This document shows positions 22,683-34,284 of a stretch of DNA of 64,000 nt, piece after piece. The first letter of the stretch is position 1, and each line of letters opens with the position of its first letter. The DNA comes from Bugulina stolonifera (lineage: Eukaryota > Bryozoa > Gymnolaemata > Cheilostomatida > Bugulidae), in NCBI GenBank assembly GCA_935421135.1, contig OW285196.1, positions 2,823,001 to 2,887,000 on the forward strand, read 5' to 3'. The notes beneath the pieces are model-generated. The model was not told where the DNA came from and made no database searches. It worked only from the letters and a program-made list of their open reading frames with translations. Both the position numbers and the translations under genes were made by a program.

Positions 22683-22685
22683 AGT

Positions 22686-24048
22686 ACAGCTACTAACACG
22701 TACAATGTACACAATTTACAACCTTGATATATACAATGTAGATATTATAATATTGTATATACATGTACATGTACATGTACATGTACATACTAGGTATATG
22801 GTATGAGCTACTACTCTGCACTATCTATACAATGCACTGCAATATTTCAGACGACAACAAATATCTGACTCAGTAATTATCTAATAGACCTGTGGCACCT
22901 CAGTGACTTTATGTCTTCAACCACCTGGATGTAAATAGCTACATGTATGACGTAGTGCACCTGCTCGTCTAGAACGCAATGATAGCTACAGATAGTATGC
23001 TCAAAGATTGTGGAGATTTAGTTTAGCTCTACCATGTCATTGGCTCATAGAAAGAACTTGGCTCACTTTGAGCACTAGGTTAGTTTGGGCAAAGAACCAC
23101 TTTGAAAATTTCAATTACATGTAGAACTAGGACGCTCTGAAAACGGTCATTTGGAAAGCAACCAACAACCAAACTGTGTAGATTGCATTTAGTAGAGCAC
23201 AACTCAGAAATGATTTATTATTTTTAGTGTTCTACATGTTAGTTAGTATTAAAAACAAGTGAGATAAATTAGTTGAAAGTTGGGGTTTAGGATTTGACGG
23301 TTTAACGGCCCGTTTCAAATTGGCATTTTCGAAAAGTCGTAAATTCTTTCACTACCAATCATAAGTACTAGGAGTCTAACAAAACCGTTCATCAAATTGA
23401 TGTATATTAGTATGTTGCATACTTACAATAAAGTGACTATCATTTTGTAGCTCTTTCTCCAGATGTGAGTTAGCCCAAGTATACTTAGAATGCAGTGAGG
23501 TAGACAGACTGCACATGGGCAATGACACACACAAGGAGGGTGGAGTTGTACTGCAAGCAATGACTTGACCTCGATAGGGATGATTTGTACACCACCTGCA
23601 TGCATAAGCTAAGACAATGAAGATACAGTTGGAGTTTGACGGCCCATTGAACTCCTGCAGTTTGTATCACTCCTAGACAGGTGCATATATTTAAACTGTA
23701 AATTAGTTACCTATTTCTAATCATATGTACTCATGTCTCATACTCTCAATGAAGGGCTTGACTGTCATACATATAACGCTGCTCATGGCGGTTTTTCCTC
23801 ATAATATTTTCACATGGATCCAAAGAAGATTCTAAGCACTATCTACATCTACATGATTGTGTATGTTATCATAGTGTAATAGACAGCACCAATACTACAG
23901 GTGGCTGGTAATGTACAATACTACCAAGTAGTAACAAGAGTTAACTGTGTGTAATAGAAATAACTGTAAAGATTCTTCATTCAACAATCAGACGATTCGT
24001 GCAGACGTAAAGTTTTGAAAGCTGCTGAATCAGTAAGTCGTCATTATA
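22686..24048. other. Non-coding stretch related to window start
   Basis: Contains an (ACATGT)n microsatellite at about 22759-22789. From 22966 it is homologous to bases 1-727 and to 53330-54410. No supported gene; the minus-strand frames at 23423-23670 are not convincing. Confidence 0.5.
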
Positions 24049-24295
24049 CTGAAAGCTGTCAGACTGTCTGATGGCCCGCAGGCAGTCTCTGTTGGTGAAT
24101 ACACGTCAGCTACAGGTTAGTTTACTTATTATTACTGACTTCAGTTGTAAATTTATAAACTCGGTAGCTTGAGAATTCCCCAGATCATCACATACGCGTT
24201 TTCTCTCAGGTGTACAGGTCCGAGTAAAGCTTGGCTTCGAGCGATGCCCACGTGACATTATTAATTATTTATGTTACAACCCTCCATGTTTGTGA
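24049..24295 (+). other. Possible spliced exon pair, copy 1
   Basis: An open stretch ending at 24115 (RLSDGPQAVSVGEYTSAT) meets a GTTAGT donor. The acceptor TTTTCTCTCAG ends at 24209, and the reading continues in phase (GVQVRVKLGFERCPRDI) to TGA at 24293-24295. The same structure is at 1402-1609 and 54422-54668. It may be the 3' end of a host gene whose upstream exons I cannot find, or chance. The family is not recognised. Confidence 0.3.
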
Positions 24296-24348
24296 TCGAG
24301 TATTTACCCTAGATCCTCAAACTGAGGGGCATTTTTTCAAGTTTTTAA

Positions 24349-24432
24349 ACTGGGGTCTCCACAGGCCGGGGGTCCAGGGGGCCGCCCAGGCCCCCTTAGT
24401 GGGGTCCGGGGCAGCGCCCTGGCCGCCGGAGC
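24349..24432. other. GC-rich patch in AT-rich DNA
   Basis: A run of G/C blocks (GGCCGGGGGTCCAGGGGGCC and so on) stands out from its surroundings and can fold on itself. Copy 2 (54724-54786) lacks 20 bp here; the loss lies between two CCGG repeats, which suggests slippage. It may be a fragment of a mobile element. The frame 24231-24491 passing through it is not supported as coding. Confidence 0.5.
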
Positions 24433-25170
24433 TTTTTCAGCATAACTCACAAAAAGAGAAGGGTTTTAAAACACTGCACACTGTTGCTTAAATCTCATGT
24501 TTATTGCAGCTAGATAGCACACTACTGAAAAAATATATTTAAGATTAGTTTGATTGCTAACTACACGTACATGTATATTGCCGGGTAGCGTCTATATCCA
24601 ATAGTACAGTCAAGGTACATGTAATTACTAAAAAACTGAGTCTGAGTAATGCAAGACCCAGAAGTGTGGGTGTGAGTTTTATAGCTAGGCTGTGTGTAGG
24701 GGTTCTGGTTAGCGTCATGAGACTGTGTCTGGGAAGGCCAGAGAGAGTACCTAATATCCTAGCTGGAAAGAGTAAGAAACTGTACGAGTTAACTTCAGTA
24801 AGATAATTTTATTGAACAACAGTCTACAGAAAGCCAAAGCTAGAATGAAAAATTGTGCTCCCAATATATGAATTATAGTTCTCAACCAAGGTCACAAGGT
24901 CAAAAATGCGATAAATCAAAAAGCCAAAAAGGGTCCGAGCTATAATAGGTACAAACTGGTCTCGAATTACAAGTATAATAAAATGTATAACTACATATCA
25001 AAAAGACTATCGGCACATTTCAGAGATGAATACATAGCAATAATTGATATCATATAGGTTTACAGGAAGGGTAATAAAAGATAACCAAAAATGGGCAACA
25101 TGTATACTTGTGATTCACACGACAAAGCAGTCAAATAAAGACAATGCAAGGGGATATAGCGGATGCTTAC

Positions 25171-25916
25171 TTCCAATTATATCTGAAGTTATAGTCGTTT
25201 GGGAGTCTGCATCACTCAAGATTTTTATTCCACATGTTTCGAAACTAGTTCTAATATCATCATTAGCAATTTCATCTCCGATGGTGATACTTGGACTAGC
25301 ATCGAAATAGAAGGAGTAAAATTCAAAAAGTGTCTGGTACTACTTTACACCATAAAACATCTTCAAATGTGTATATAGTAAATAAAAAATAATGCTGTTG
25401 CCAGACACTGCTATTGCTTTAAACCAAAACTAAGTTCTCACCCCATGCTTGCACAGCTTGGTGCTTGGTTTCCTTCACCTCAACTACTGTCTACCAGAAA
25501 CAACCATCTCTACTTCACCCGCACATGGTGCTGTGTTATCCGGAGCAGATAATTATGCTTCATCTCCTGTTCAAGCCTGTAGTCTTGTAAAACAGAAACT
25601 TTTATACATTTGAAGTTGAATGAAACCTAGTAAACCCTAGATTAGTTATAATATTGTGGTGGACGACCACAGCGACACTTTTTTGCAAAACAACATCGAC
25701 CCTTAAGGATATCCTGAGATAACTGTATATACTTATCACTGTAAAGGACTAGCCACACTGTTATTACTTCTACTATGAATATTTACTATCCATATATATT
25801 ACATTTTTAGAACTATTACAGCGGCAAATTTTTAGTCATCCTTACCTAATGGGATCTTGGATAGTTGTACGGGGCTTGGCGAAAGTTAGAAGTCACTCTG
25901 TTTTATCTACAAAAGA
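25171..25916 (-). other. Possible minus-strand exons of a decayed gene
   Basis: Three stretches have splice-like edges on the minus strand. 25846-25916 lies between TTTTGTAG and GTAAGG but has stops in all frames as a whole. 25642-25713 follows CTCAG and reads a Cys-rich end (GRCCFAKKCRCGRPPQYYN, stop). 25171-25333 follows CCAG, reads an acidic open stretch (FDASPSITIGDEIANDD) and ends at GTAAGC. Their phases do not link into one protein. Copy 2 has a stop in the last one and a Cys-to-Arg change in the Cys-rich one. If real, this is a decaying gene or several fragments. Confidence 0.25.
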
Positions 25917-26273
25917 GCAAGATAATATTTTATAAATCAGTCTTCCCTATGCTTTCAACTAGTACACTTCTTTAAACAAATATAATATGTAACCAGCACT
26001 AGAGCACTCTGGACTTATTCTGTGTAATTAGGAGCATAACTGCAAGGAGGGTGGACTCGGTGGTGCATAATCAATCAAGGCTAGGTAGCCATCTGTTACA
26101 TTGCTAAAGCTGTTGGGTAGTTGTGGTAGCGAGGGTCATTGTTCACATCCATGACAATATATCTAACTAATGAACCCTATTCTACAGTGCATCTAGAGTT
26201 CTAATAAAATTAAACCAAATAAAAATTAAAATGCTAAATCAAAGCGCAATTCTGGTGCTTCTAAAATTAAGTA

Positions 26274-26804
26274 ATCATGGACAACATGTCATGCATCACA
26301 TATTTAGGATAACAGTATGAAAACACATTTAGCTGAGGAACAGCAAAGCAACCAGTAGGTTTCCCCAGCCTAACTTGAGAAAAAACATACTGCTGTTACT
26401 ACTACTAGTAGCTATTATTAGTTTATTATGCGCGGTGAGAAGTTTGAATTACAGCTGACTTACAGCTGACACGCTTGAATTATTTGAAGCCATATAGTGC
26501 TCAGCAGGAACCAAAGCTAATAGTTTGAACTTTGTAATTAATATGTGTACTAAAATGATTGTAGCTTTTTCTACACAGCATGTGAGTTAGCCCAAGTATA
26601 CTTGGCATGTACATGTAGTATTGTAGACATGCAGACTGTGTATGGGGGACGAAGGATACAAGAGAATGGAGTCATAATACAAACTATGACTTGACGTCAA
26701 TGGAGTCAACTGTGACAGCACTGATTTCTGCAGTAGACTTATTCTAAGCAGTCCCAGCATTAAAGTACATGGATATGATTAACCAGCAGGTGGTGCTGTC
26801 AGAG
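26274..26804. other. Spacer between tandem copies
   Basis: Not matched after copy 2 (which turns into unrelated sequence at 56625). Its right part (26570-26804) belongs to the same old repeat family as 220-360 and 28160-28380 (GACTTGACGTCAATG and similar). The copy 1/copy 2 boundary lies at 26804/26805. No gene is seen. Confidence 0.6.
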
Positions 26805-27072
26805 AACAAGGCAAAGAAAGCTAGACAAACTGATGAAGTAGAGAAGTACACGACTATCTTATGTTCAATTACTTTGGGTGGAAATGAAATGGATTCAGGT
26901 AGGGCAGTATCATGGGTAGACAATTGGTGATTGGATGAGAAACAATGACACAAGAAACATCACATCACATCCTGTTAATGTAAACTGATGGCCAGATTAA
27001 AGACCGCTTCCACTACCTTCGACAACATTGGTGACCAAAGTGCTGACCAAATGTCAACAAAGTTACTAGCAA

Positions 27073-27366
27073 AAGTGAGTAACTTAGCAATGTTTCCAAG
27101 TGAGGTTACCAACCCATTGTTTTCGCCACGCTACGATTATAGGAAGACCTATCCAATCCATTCAAATTTGTGTAGACGCACAACATCAATATTCTTTCGT
27201 TGTGGAACAAGTTTTCAACGCAGAGGTAATGTTGCAGTATTTTCGATTTGTGCTATTGTACCTGTGTTTATGTAATATACAAGTAATGTGATATCTGTAT
27301 GTTCTTACACTATGTTAATTCATGTTAAATAAAGCTTACTTTAAAATATATGTTTCTGTTCAATTC
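27073..27366. repeat. 0.3-kb dispersed repeat, copy b
   Basis: Counterpart of 1997-2292. It has AAATAAAGC where the first copy reads AAGTAAAGC, so it retains the polyadenylation-like AATAAA. Confidence 0.75.
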
Positions 27367-27575
27367 AACTGTGTTGGTAGCCGTGTTATAACTCATTTCA
27401 CACACAGTCTATTTAATAAAGCATCTGCGCTGCCTACACTGCTAAATAAAACTCCTCATTAAAATGTAGATGTGTATTAAAACTATTGACAATTTTGCTA
27501 ATAAAAATTACAAACAGACATTGGGAACAGGAAATGATCTCAGTGGAATAACTCCGTCCAAATTTAGACTAAGGT

Positions 27576-28325
27576 AATATTGTTGTCGCAAGTCGTCTTT
27601 CTATCAAAAATATTTTTCGCTAGCTACCCAGTGGGACACAAAAATATCATAGTACCACGGACATATTAATCATAAACAAAATGTGCTACCACACCTGCTA
27701 GAACCTGCTGTCTGTAGGTGTATACTAGCTCCACCAGTTGCTTACTGATCATAAGTGCTTACTGAGGTTGCATAATATTACTACAGTTTAATGTAAACAG
27801 TCATTCTTCTGCTAATACTTGCTATTGGTTGAGACCAGGAAAGGGGAATTACAGCATTTGGAGCTCGTCAGGTTCCACTGTAGACATCAAGCTAGGGAAG
27901 CACAGTATCAATGCCAGGTTCCACTGTAGACATCAAGCTAGGAGAGCACAGTATCAATGCCAGGTTCCACTGTAGACATCAAGCTAGGGAAGCACAGTAT
28001 CAATGCCAGGTTCCACTGTAGACATCAAGCTAAGGAAGCACAGTATCAATGCCAGGTTCCACTGTAGACATCAAGCTAGGAGAGCACAGTATCAATGTCA
28101 GGTTCCACTGTAGACATCAAGGTAGGGGAGCACAGCATCAATTAGCTTCTCATGCATTCTCTGTGCTTGGCATGGAGTAATGTAGATATGCAGACTGTGT
28201 ATGGGCAATGACAGATACAAGAGATTGGAGTTATAATACAAACTATGACTTGACGTAATATGAGTCGACTATGACAGCACTGACTCTTGTAGTATACTGC
28301 TTTTTCAGAGAGTCCAGGCATTGGA
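27576..28325. other. Block present only in copy 2, with a 46-bp minisatellite
   Basis: Copy 1 goes directly from GACTAAGGTAAC to GGAGAACTAGAAATC near 2502-2515, while copy 2 has about 750 bp in between. The right part (28160-28325) belongs to an old repeat family that also occurs at 26640-26760, so loss from copy 1 is more likely than gain here. No gene is seen. Confidence 0.75.
27869..28144 (+). repeat. Minisatellite, six copies of 46 bp
   Basis: Units start at 27869, 27915, 27961, 28007, 28053 and 28099, each opening CAGGTTCCACTGTAGACATC. Units differ at only a few positions (for example GGGAAG, GGAGAG or AGGAAG) and the last unit is the most diverged. Confidence 0.97.
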
Positions 28326-29582
28326 GAACTAGAAATCTCTCAATATGACTAGCCAGCAAGTAGTGCTGTCAGAGAATCACAAAGAGGAAGCTGGACAAAT
28401 AAACTTTGTATAAAAGAATGGCTGAAGTAAAGGAGGAGATGACTATGTTATGTTCAATGGCTTTGAGATGCAATGAAATGTGATTCAGGTAACAGAGCAT
28501 AGGTAGAGAAGTGATGATTGGACGAGAAATAATGGCATGAGAAACATGATATTCCGTCCTGTTGGTGTTAAAATCTGTGTAAACTGATGATCCAGGTTTT
28601 GAAAGACCACTTCTACCACCTTCATATCTCTAATACGACAACATTGGTGACCAAAGTACTGGCCAGAAGTAAAAAAAAAATATAAATATTCTTTCGTTCA
28701 GAGACAAATTTTCAAAGCAGAAGTAATGTTGGAATATTTTCAACTAGTGCCGTAGTAGGCCCTACCTGTGTTTATGTAATATACTATATATGTAATATCT
28801 CTATGTTTTTACACCACGTTAATGCATGTTAAATAAAACTTACTTCAAAATATTAATATGTCTTTCTGTATAACTTAATTGTAGATGTCGTTTTATCACA
28901 CTCAGTATAATTATTTACATCATGTCTAGTGTATAATGGCAACAGTAGTATAGGCAGTATCTATCTATGTAGATTTGCCCTGCCTGTACTGCTAAAAAAC
29001 AGCTCATTAAAAGGCAAATTATTTTATTGGCTCATCTTTCTGTGAAGTGGTGGTGTAAATGTAAAGTAAACCTCGGGCATCAAAATTCATAACTTATAGA
29101 GAACTTATATTGGAGCCGTTGTATTGAACAGTGGCACATCCAGGCAAGGTCTAGGTCTGCCAACAATTGAGAGTGAAAAATAACAACAGCGACTGGTTAC
29201 ACTCACCGATGAAGAGAAAACAACAGTTGAGACTATTTTATTGGCTCATTTTTCTGTGAAGTGGTGTACAAATCATGTAGAGTGCAGATTGGTAAATGGC
29301 ATGTTTACAAATAGCTGGGGGGTACACACAACGTATGCAAAACAAGATAAAGAACTATTTTCCAACAATCATCTGCATCAACATCATCACCATCAAGAGG
29401 AAAAATATAGCTAACAACTACTGCCGTTATAATGAATGGATAGTAAATACGTGTAGCTGCAGTAGTTAAACAGGTGACCTAAGAGATTAATAACGTGAAT
29501 GCGTGAAAATAACTCCAACTAACGTTAAAATATCTCCAATAGGAGGAGTTAGACAGGAATAAAACCTTTGGTTGGAATTTAC

Positions 29583-30367
29583 TGTCAATGAGTCTTCTTT
29601 AGCTCTGACTTAGTGTGGGTATTCTAACATCGGAAGACTCAGTTGAAGTTGTCTTTTTTTACTCTCACACTATTCTGTTCTTGCAACACCCTCACATTTT
29701 TCACTACCTCCAAATAAATAAAGCATAAAAAGCTACAAAAAATATAAAGCTAGACTTATCACCAAATAACAACTCCAGCTTCACCCTCCAACTTGATCAA
29801 ACAAACTCCAACTTCATGTTTGCACTACGTCATAAACCATATAATTATGCAAGTAAAGCACTTGTTGACCACGCATTATAATCAACAGCACTGACAATAA
29901 TAAAAAATATTGTAGTTGATTTTGGAGAGTTGTGCTATAAGTATAGATGTGTCTTTATTGAGACCCAAGCACAAGCTGAGTCAACAAACATGAAAACAGT
30001 GGGCTTTATATAGTATAAGAACTTTTAGAGGAAGTTCCGGTAAAAATGCTGACGTAGTGTCGTCAAATGACGACGTAGTGTCGTTCGGAAATTGCACAAC
30101 AATATGCCTAGAACCATCTACATGTAGGTCACATGCTAGATTAATATCAGTCGATTCTGAGAGGTCGGGCTTCTATTACATGGGTACAAAAAGGACTTAA
30201 TAGCTCAGTGATGCATATACTGTACGATGATTCATGATAGCATTAGCATATTTTAACGTTTTAGCGAGTGAATCGTACTCGTTAAAATATAAATCGTATC
30301 ACTCAACTATTAGTTGACTCTATTCCCGTGGTGTTTTTAAAACATTACTACTCAACGCTGGGTGACA
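29583..30367 (-). mobile_element. LTR-like sequence, copy 2
   Basis: Counterpart of 3769-4855 but with a single copy of the 302-bp segment, giving 785 bp. The minus-strand TATATAAAG and AATAAAGACACATC signals are retained. The left edge is inferred. Confidence 0.55.
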
Positions 30368-31284
30368 TACCTCATATTACCAACATGCATATTTGCTGAA
30401 AGCTAACTCTCTGTTCTTTCTAACCATATTAAATTTTAGCCAGCGAACTCCCTTACAAGCAGGTCAAATCATCCAATAATTTGATAATTTGATACCAATT
30501 TTGACAATTTTTTGTAATTTTGTGTAGCAGAACTCAGATTATAGAACACATAAAAATTTCACAAGTAATGCACTGAAATAATTAAATAACATCGCAAGAG
30601 AACCAAATTTTGTAGCCAAATATCCATCATAAGTGTACTTTGACCTTACAGCTCTCTGACTCATATTTTCATTTTCTAATTACTAGACTGAATTCACGGA
30701 TGCCTCTAGGAATTTAATGTAACTATATGTTTGTCTGCTAAATGTATTAGTGAAGGTAGAATTATTATTTGATTGAGCTAATCTCTTGGTTATTGGTCAA
30801 ATGTGGCACAAATCTGTCACAGGGTCGCCAACACCGGGCCAAAAGCCAAATCCTCGTTTTCCCGCAAAAAAATCAGGCAAGTTGATGAGCTAGGAATGGT
30901 TTCACCCGGCCAAGCAAAATCACAGGCAAATAGCCCTTCTGGGCCTTGGTTGGACGACCGTCTCGAGATTTTTATTTGCTGACTCGGGTCCGTCCAAAAG
31001 TCGCAAAGACGCCTTATAGAGTCCAGGGTCAGCGTAGGTCTGTAAAATTACACTCCAAAGAAGTGAGGAAAGAAGTAATCAGATTCTAGGAACTACATTG
31101 TAGATTCATAAAGAATCCAAGATTGACTAAAGTCCGAATGAGTAGACTCGCAAAGAGTGTAGAAAGAGATGGTTCAACGATTATAGGGTGAGCTCAAGCC
31201 ACTTAGGTCTAAGGAGATCTGTGGGTGGAGCTGTGATGGGAGCAGGGGTGCAGGTCAGTTGTTCTATATATATCTTATGTATGT

Positions 31285-32065
31285 ATGATGTATCGCACCA
31301 CTCTCACTCCATGAACTAGGCCAGGGGGTTATCTGCCTGGAATCTCTATTGGATTCTCATTGGAGAATGTGTGGAGATTGATATCAACGCTAAGAACCCC
31401 AACCATTATGAAGGTAAACAAGAGATCGACAGCTTTTAGAGAAACACTAAAGCTGTTCCCAAACACCTCATTCAAAACTCCTGAACCACTCTCGCTGATG
31501 AAGGAAAACACATCATTCGAAACTCCTGAGGGCCACTCCGTCAGAAGTCACAGTGATGATCAGAACTTCTCCTCTTCACGTCAGAGTTCGGAAATCCGAG
31601 GCCAACCTGCTGTCCCTGAGCGAACAGCTCAAAATCCATTGGATCTCCTAACCACCAATGATGGTATTATGCAGCTGCTGCAGTCTGTAATGCAAAGAAT
31701 TGTAGCCACCGAGCGAAAGCACGAAAAGATGGAGGCCACACATGCTGAGTTCAAAAAAAGAGACAGAAAGCACGATAACAAGGCTGAAGGAAGAAAATCA
31801 GGAGCTACGACGGACCATCGGCCCAAAGATTAGCCGTATCCTTCAGGAAAATCAAAATCCAATTGGAAATGAACACACAACGAAACCTAGCAATTATTAG
31901 GCTAGGAGCAGTCAACGGTGGCTTGAGGCAGCTAAAGGAGACTCCAACAACCCAAACCCTATAACGGATGTCCACAAAAGAAAACTAGGGAGGATAGAGT
32001 TAGATGTGAAGAAGGTTGCTGTCATCGAGATGATTGTCAATACCGAAAACTCAGTTTGGCGGTAG
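31285..32065 (+). pseudogene. Gag-like protein of Ty3-A, copy 2
   Basis: Same as 5773-6553 with extra damage. TCA-ACT has become TGA-ACT near 31312, so the first good start is downstream (about 31360). A TAG replaces GAG near 31899 in the coiled-coil frame. The shared frameshift is also present. Confidence 0.5.
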
Positions 32066-33470
32066 GTGTATGTGTTGAAGTTGGCAATGAGATTGTAGAG
32101 GACGCTACTTGGTTGAGAAGTATTGATGATGGAGCACACATTAACGTTGCCGAGCTTGAGGCAGTATTAAAAGCTGTAAACATAGCCTTAAAAAGGGACT
32201 TGAAAGATGTCATCATCCTTACGGACTCTGCAACAGTACATGGATGGGTAAAGTCAGTGCTCAATGACAGTAAAAGGCCTAAAGTTAGCGGTTTAAGTGA
32301 AATGATAGTAAAGCGGCGTCTTAGATTGTTAAGTGACTTGATTGATGAGTATGAATTGACCATGCAAATCGTGCTAGTAAAATCAGAGGAAAACAAAGCT
32401 GATGAACTTACTAGATTTCCGCGCAAATGGCTTGATAAGCGAACTTGTGGTGTAAATGTCATAGCAGATGACATCATAGACAAGTTGCGTAACTTTCATG
32501 ACATGAACCATCTGGGTGTTGATCGCACCTTGCACTTAGCTATAGCCAAATGGGGCTCAAGAGTAAAGAGAAACAATGTAGAGGAGGTAGTTAGGCAATG
32601 TCACATCTGTCATGGAATAGATCCCGCACCAGTTCGATGGGAAGCTGGTCATATAGATGTTGACGATGACTGGCAAAGACTGGCTACTGATATAACTCAT
32701 TACAAAGGCACACCATACCTAACTGTAATAGATTGTGGACCAAGCAGATATGTGATTTGGAGGAAGTTAAGAAATAAAACATCTGTTGTAGTCAAAGAGC
32801 AGTTAGAGCACATATTCTGTGAACATGGCCCTCCAGTAGAGCTCTTATCAGATAACGGACCTTGTTTCAAAGCACTCAAGCCTATGCTTCAGAAATGGAA
32901 TGTTAACCAAATATTCAGTTGTGCTTACAGAGCTTCTGGGAATGGTATAATTGAGCGAAACCATCGCACCATTAAGCGAATGCTAGAGCGGTCTGGTGGC
33001 ACAGTCAACGAAATGAAATGGTGTTTTGGTATAATAACTCTCCAAACGCTGAGGGCGTTGTACCTGCTGAAAGACTATTTCAATATAAGTTGCAAAAGTT
33101 ACCAGAAGCTGTAGCTAATAGTAGCAGGGATGTTAGCTTAAAACCGTATAAGGTGGGCGACCAAGTCTATGTAAAACCAGGAGTCAACAAGTGTACGTCA
33201 GTATGGAAAACTGGTATAATAACTGCATTGGTTTCTAACACTGCTGCTAAAGTAGACGGAATGACTAGACACATAGGTGATATTAGATTTTGCTGGAGAC
33301 CCAGCGCTAATCAGTTAGAAATGCAGCAATGTGAGCTAGAAATTCACAATACTCCTGAGCCTGTTGACAACATACATATAGGTATCGAACACGATCACGA
33401 TAACATTGCTGTAGATGCTAATGACATTGGGATCGACACATCAATAAAATTGCCCACACTGCAACGCTAA
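32056..33470 (+). pseudogene. Ty3-A RNase H-integrase, copy 2
   Basis: Nearly identical to 6544-7958, including the frameshift near 33017. It keeps the RNase H motifs (ILTDSATVHGW), the CHICH zinc end and the D, D, E integrase residues. A few substitutions separate the copies (Ala to Ile in LHLAIAKW, Arg to Gly after CHICH, Glu to Lys in RNKTSV). It has no reverse transcriptase. Confidence 0.85.
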
Positions 33471-33472
33471 GA

Positions 33473-33924
33473 ATGACCCAATTACGCAGAATTTTAAAAT
33501 ATCCAAATATGCCAACACGTCGAATAGGTTATTTGACATTGGTAAGACCCTTGTTAGAGTTTGCAAGTCAGGTGTGGAACCCTCATCAAAAAAATCAAAT
33601 CAAACAAATAGAAAAGGTCAAAAATAGAGGGCTAAGGTTTATTTATAACATCAAAGGGCAGATTAGCTTTAAGCAGTTAAGAGAAAAAGTTAGCATAAAA
33701 TCCCTGCAAGAGAGAAGAGAGACAACATTTCACTATTTTTTAGGTGCCTGGCAGAAGGTATTGAGCCATCTTTTAATTATGATTTAAATAAAATGCACAA
33801 CACAAGACAGGCTCTCAATACATACACACCGCACATTAAAACGAATGTTTTTTATTATTCTTTTTGGCCTAGGACCCTTAGAGAGCTACGCTCTGGATTT
33901 ATCACTGGGGCTAGTACTAGTTGA
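33473..33924 (+). pseudogene. LINE ORF2 C-terminal fragment, copy 2
   Basis: Counterpart of 7961-8406 with the same internal frameshift and FWPRT-type end. The terminal codons differ by a CTAGTA duplication just before TGA at 33922-33924. Confidence 0.8.
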
Positions 33925-34284
33925 AATACATATAACACAAAATAAACAAAAAAAAATGTAGCACAAAAATAGCACCTATAACATAAACTTACAAAAAAAA
34001 TAACTGAGTTCTCACGACTTTACACACACAAGTGTGGTCTGTGTGAGAAAAATTAAAAAAAAAATTTAAAAAAAATGTGGTTATATTGATGAGTCAGTTG
34101 AGTCTTGAGTGTCATTCTGTCAACATGTTAGTAGTGTAATACAGCAACTAGTAAACCTATAAACTATTTTAAAGTTAAAATACACATGACATTGGTCCTA
34201 AAAAGTGTACGGTAAAAAGACTTAGAAGATATAATCAGGCTAAATAGATAATTGTATGCATAGATAGTAGAGTTAAACCTGATT

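Larger units (their letters stand above)
1698..26273. repeat. Tandem duplication, copy 1 (about 24.6 kb)
   Basis: The whole span aligns head to tail with 26805-56624. Similarity begins at AGAACAAGGCAAAGAAAGC (1698 and 26805) and ends after AATTAAGTAAT (26273 and 56624). Differences are scattered single bases, roughly 1% in the parts compared by eye, plus large private events. Relative to copy 2 it has an extra 302-bp tandem repeat and an extra 718-bp TIR element. It lacks two LTR insertions and a block of about 750 bp. Both copies carry the same host gene and the same older element insertions. Confidence 0.92.

Noticed and set aside
22753..22791. Possible CRISPR-like or regulatory array from TACATG repeats
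   Set aside because: It is a simple hexanucleotide microsatellite without spacers.
23423..23670. Two overlapping minus-strand frames, also at 53788-54035
   Set aside because: They overlap each other in different frames and lie in the old repeat family. The first-copy homologue at 130-375 differs in frame.
25044..25310. 88-codon plus-strand frame
   Set aside because: The opposite strand looks more protein-like and has splice-like edges. The plus frame has no family and an unusual composition.
27869..28144. Possible CRISPR array from regularly spaced repeats
   Set aside because: The 46-bp units are contiguous with no spacers, in animal DNA. It is a minisatellite.
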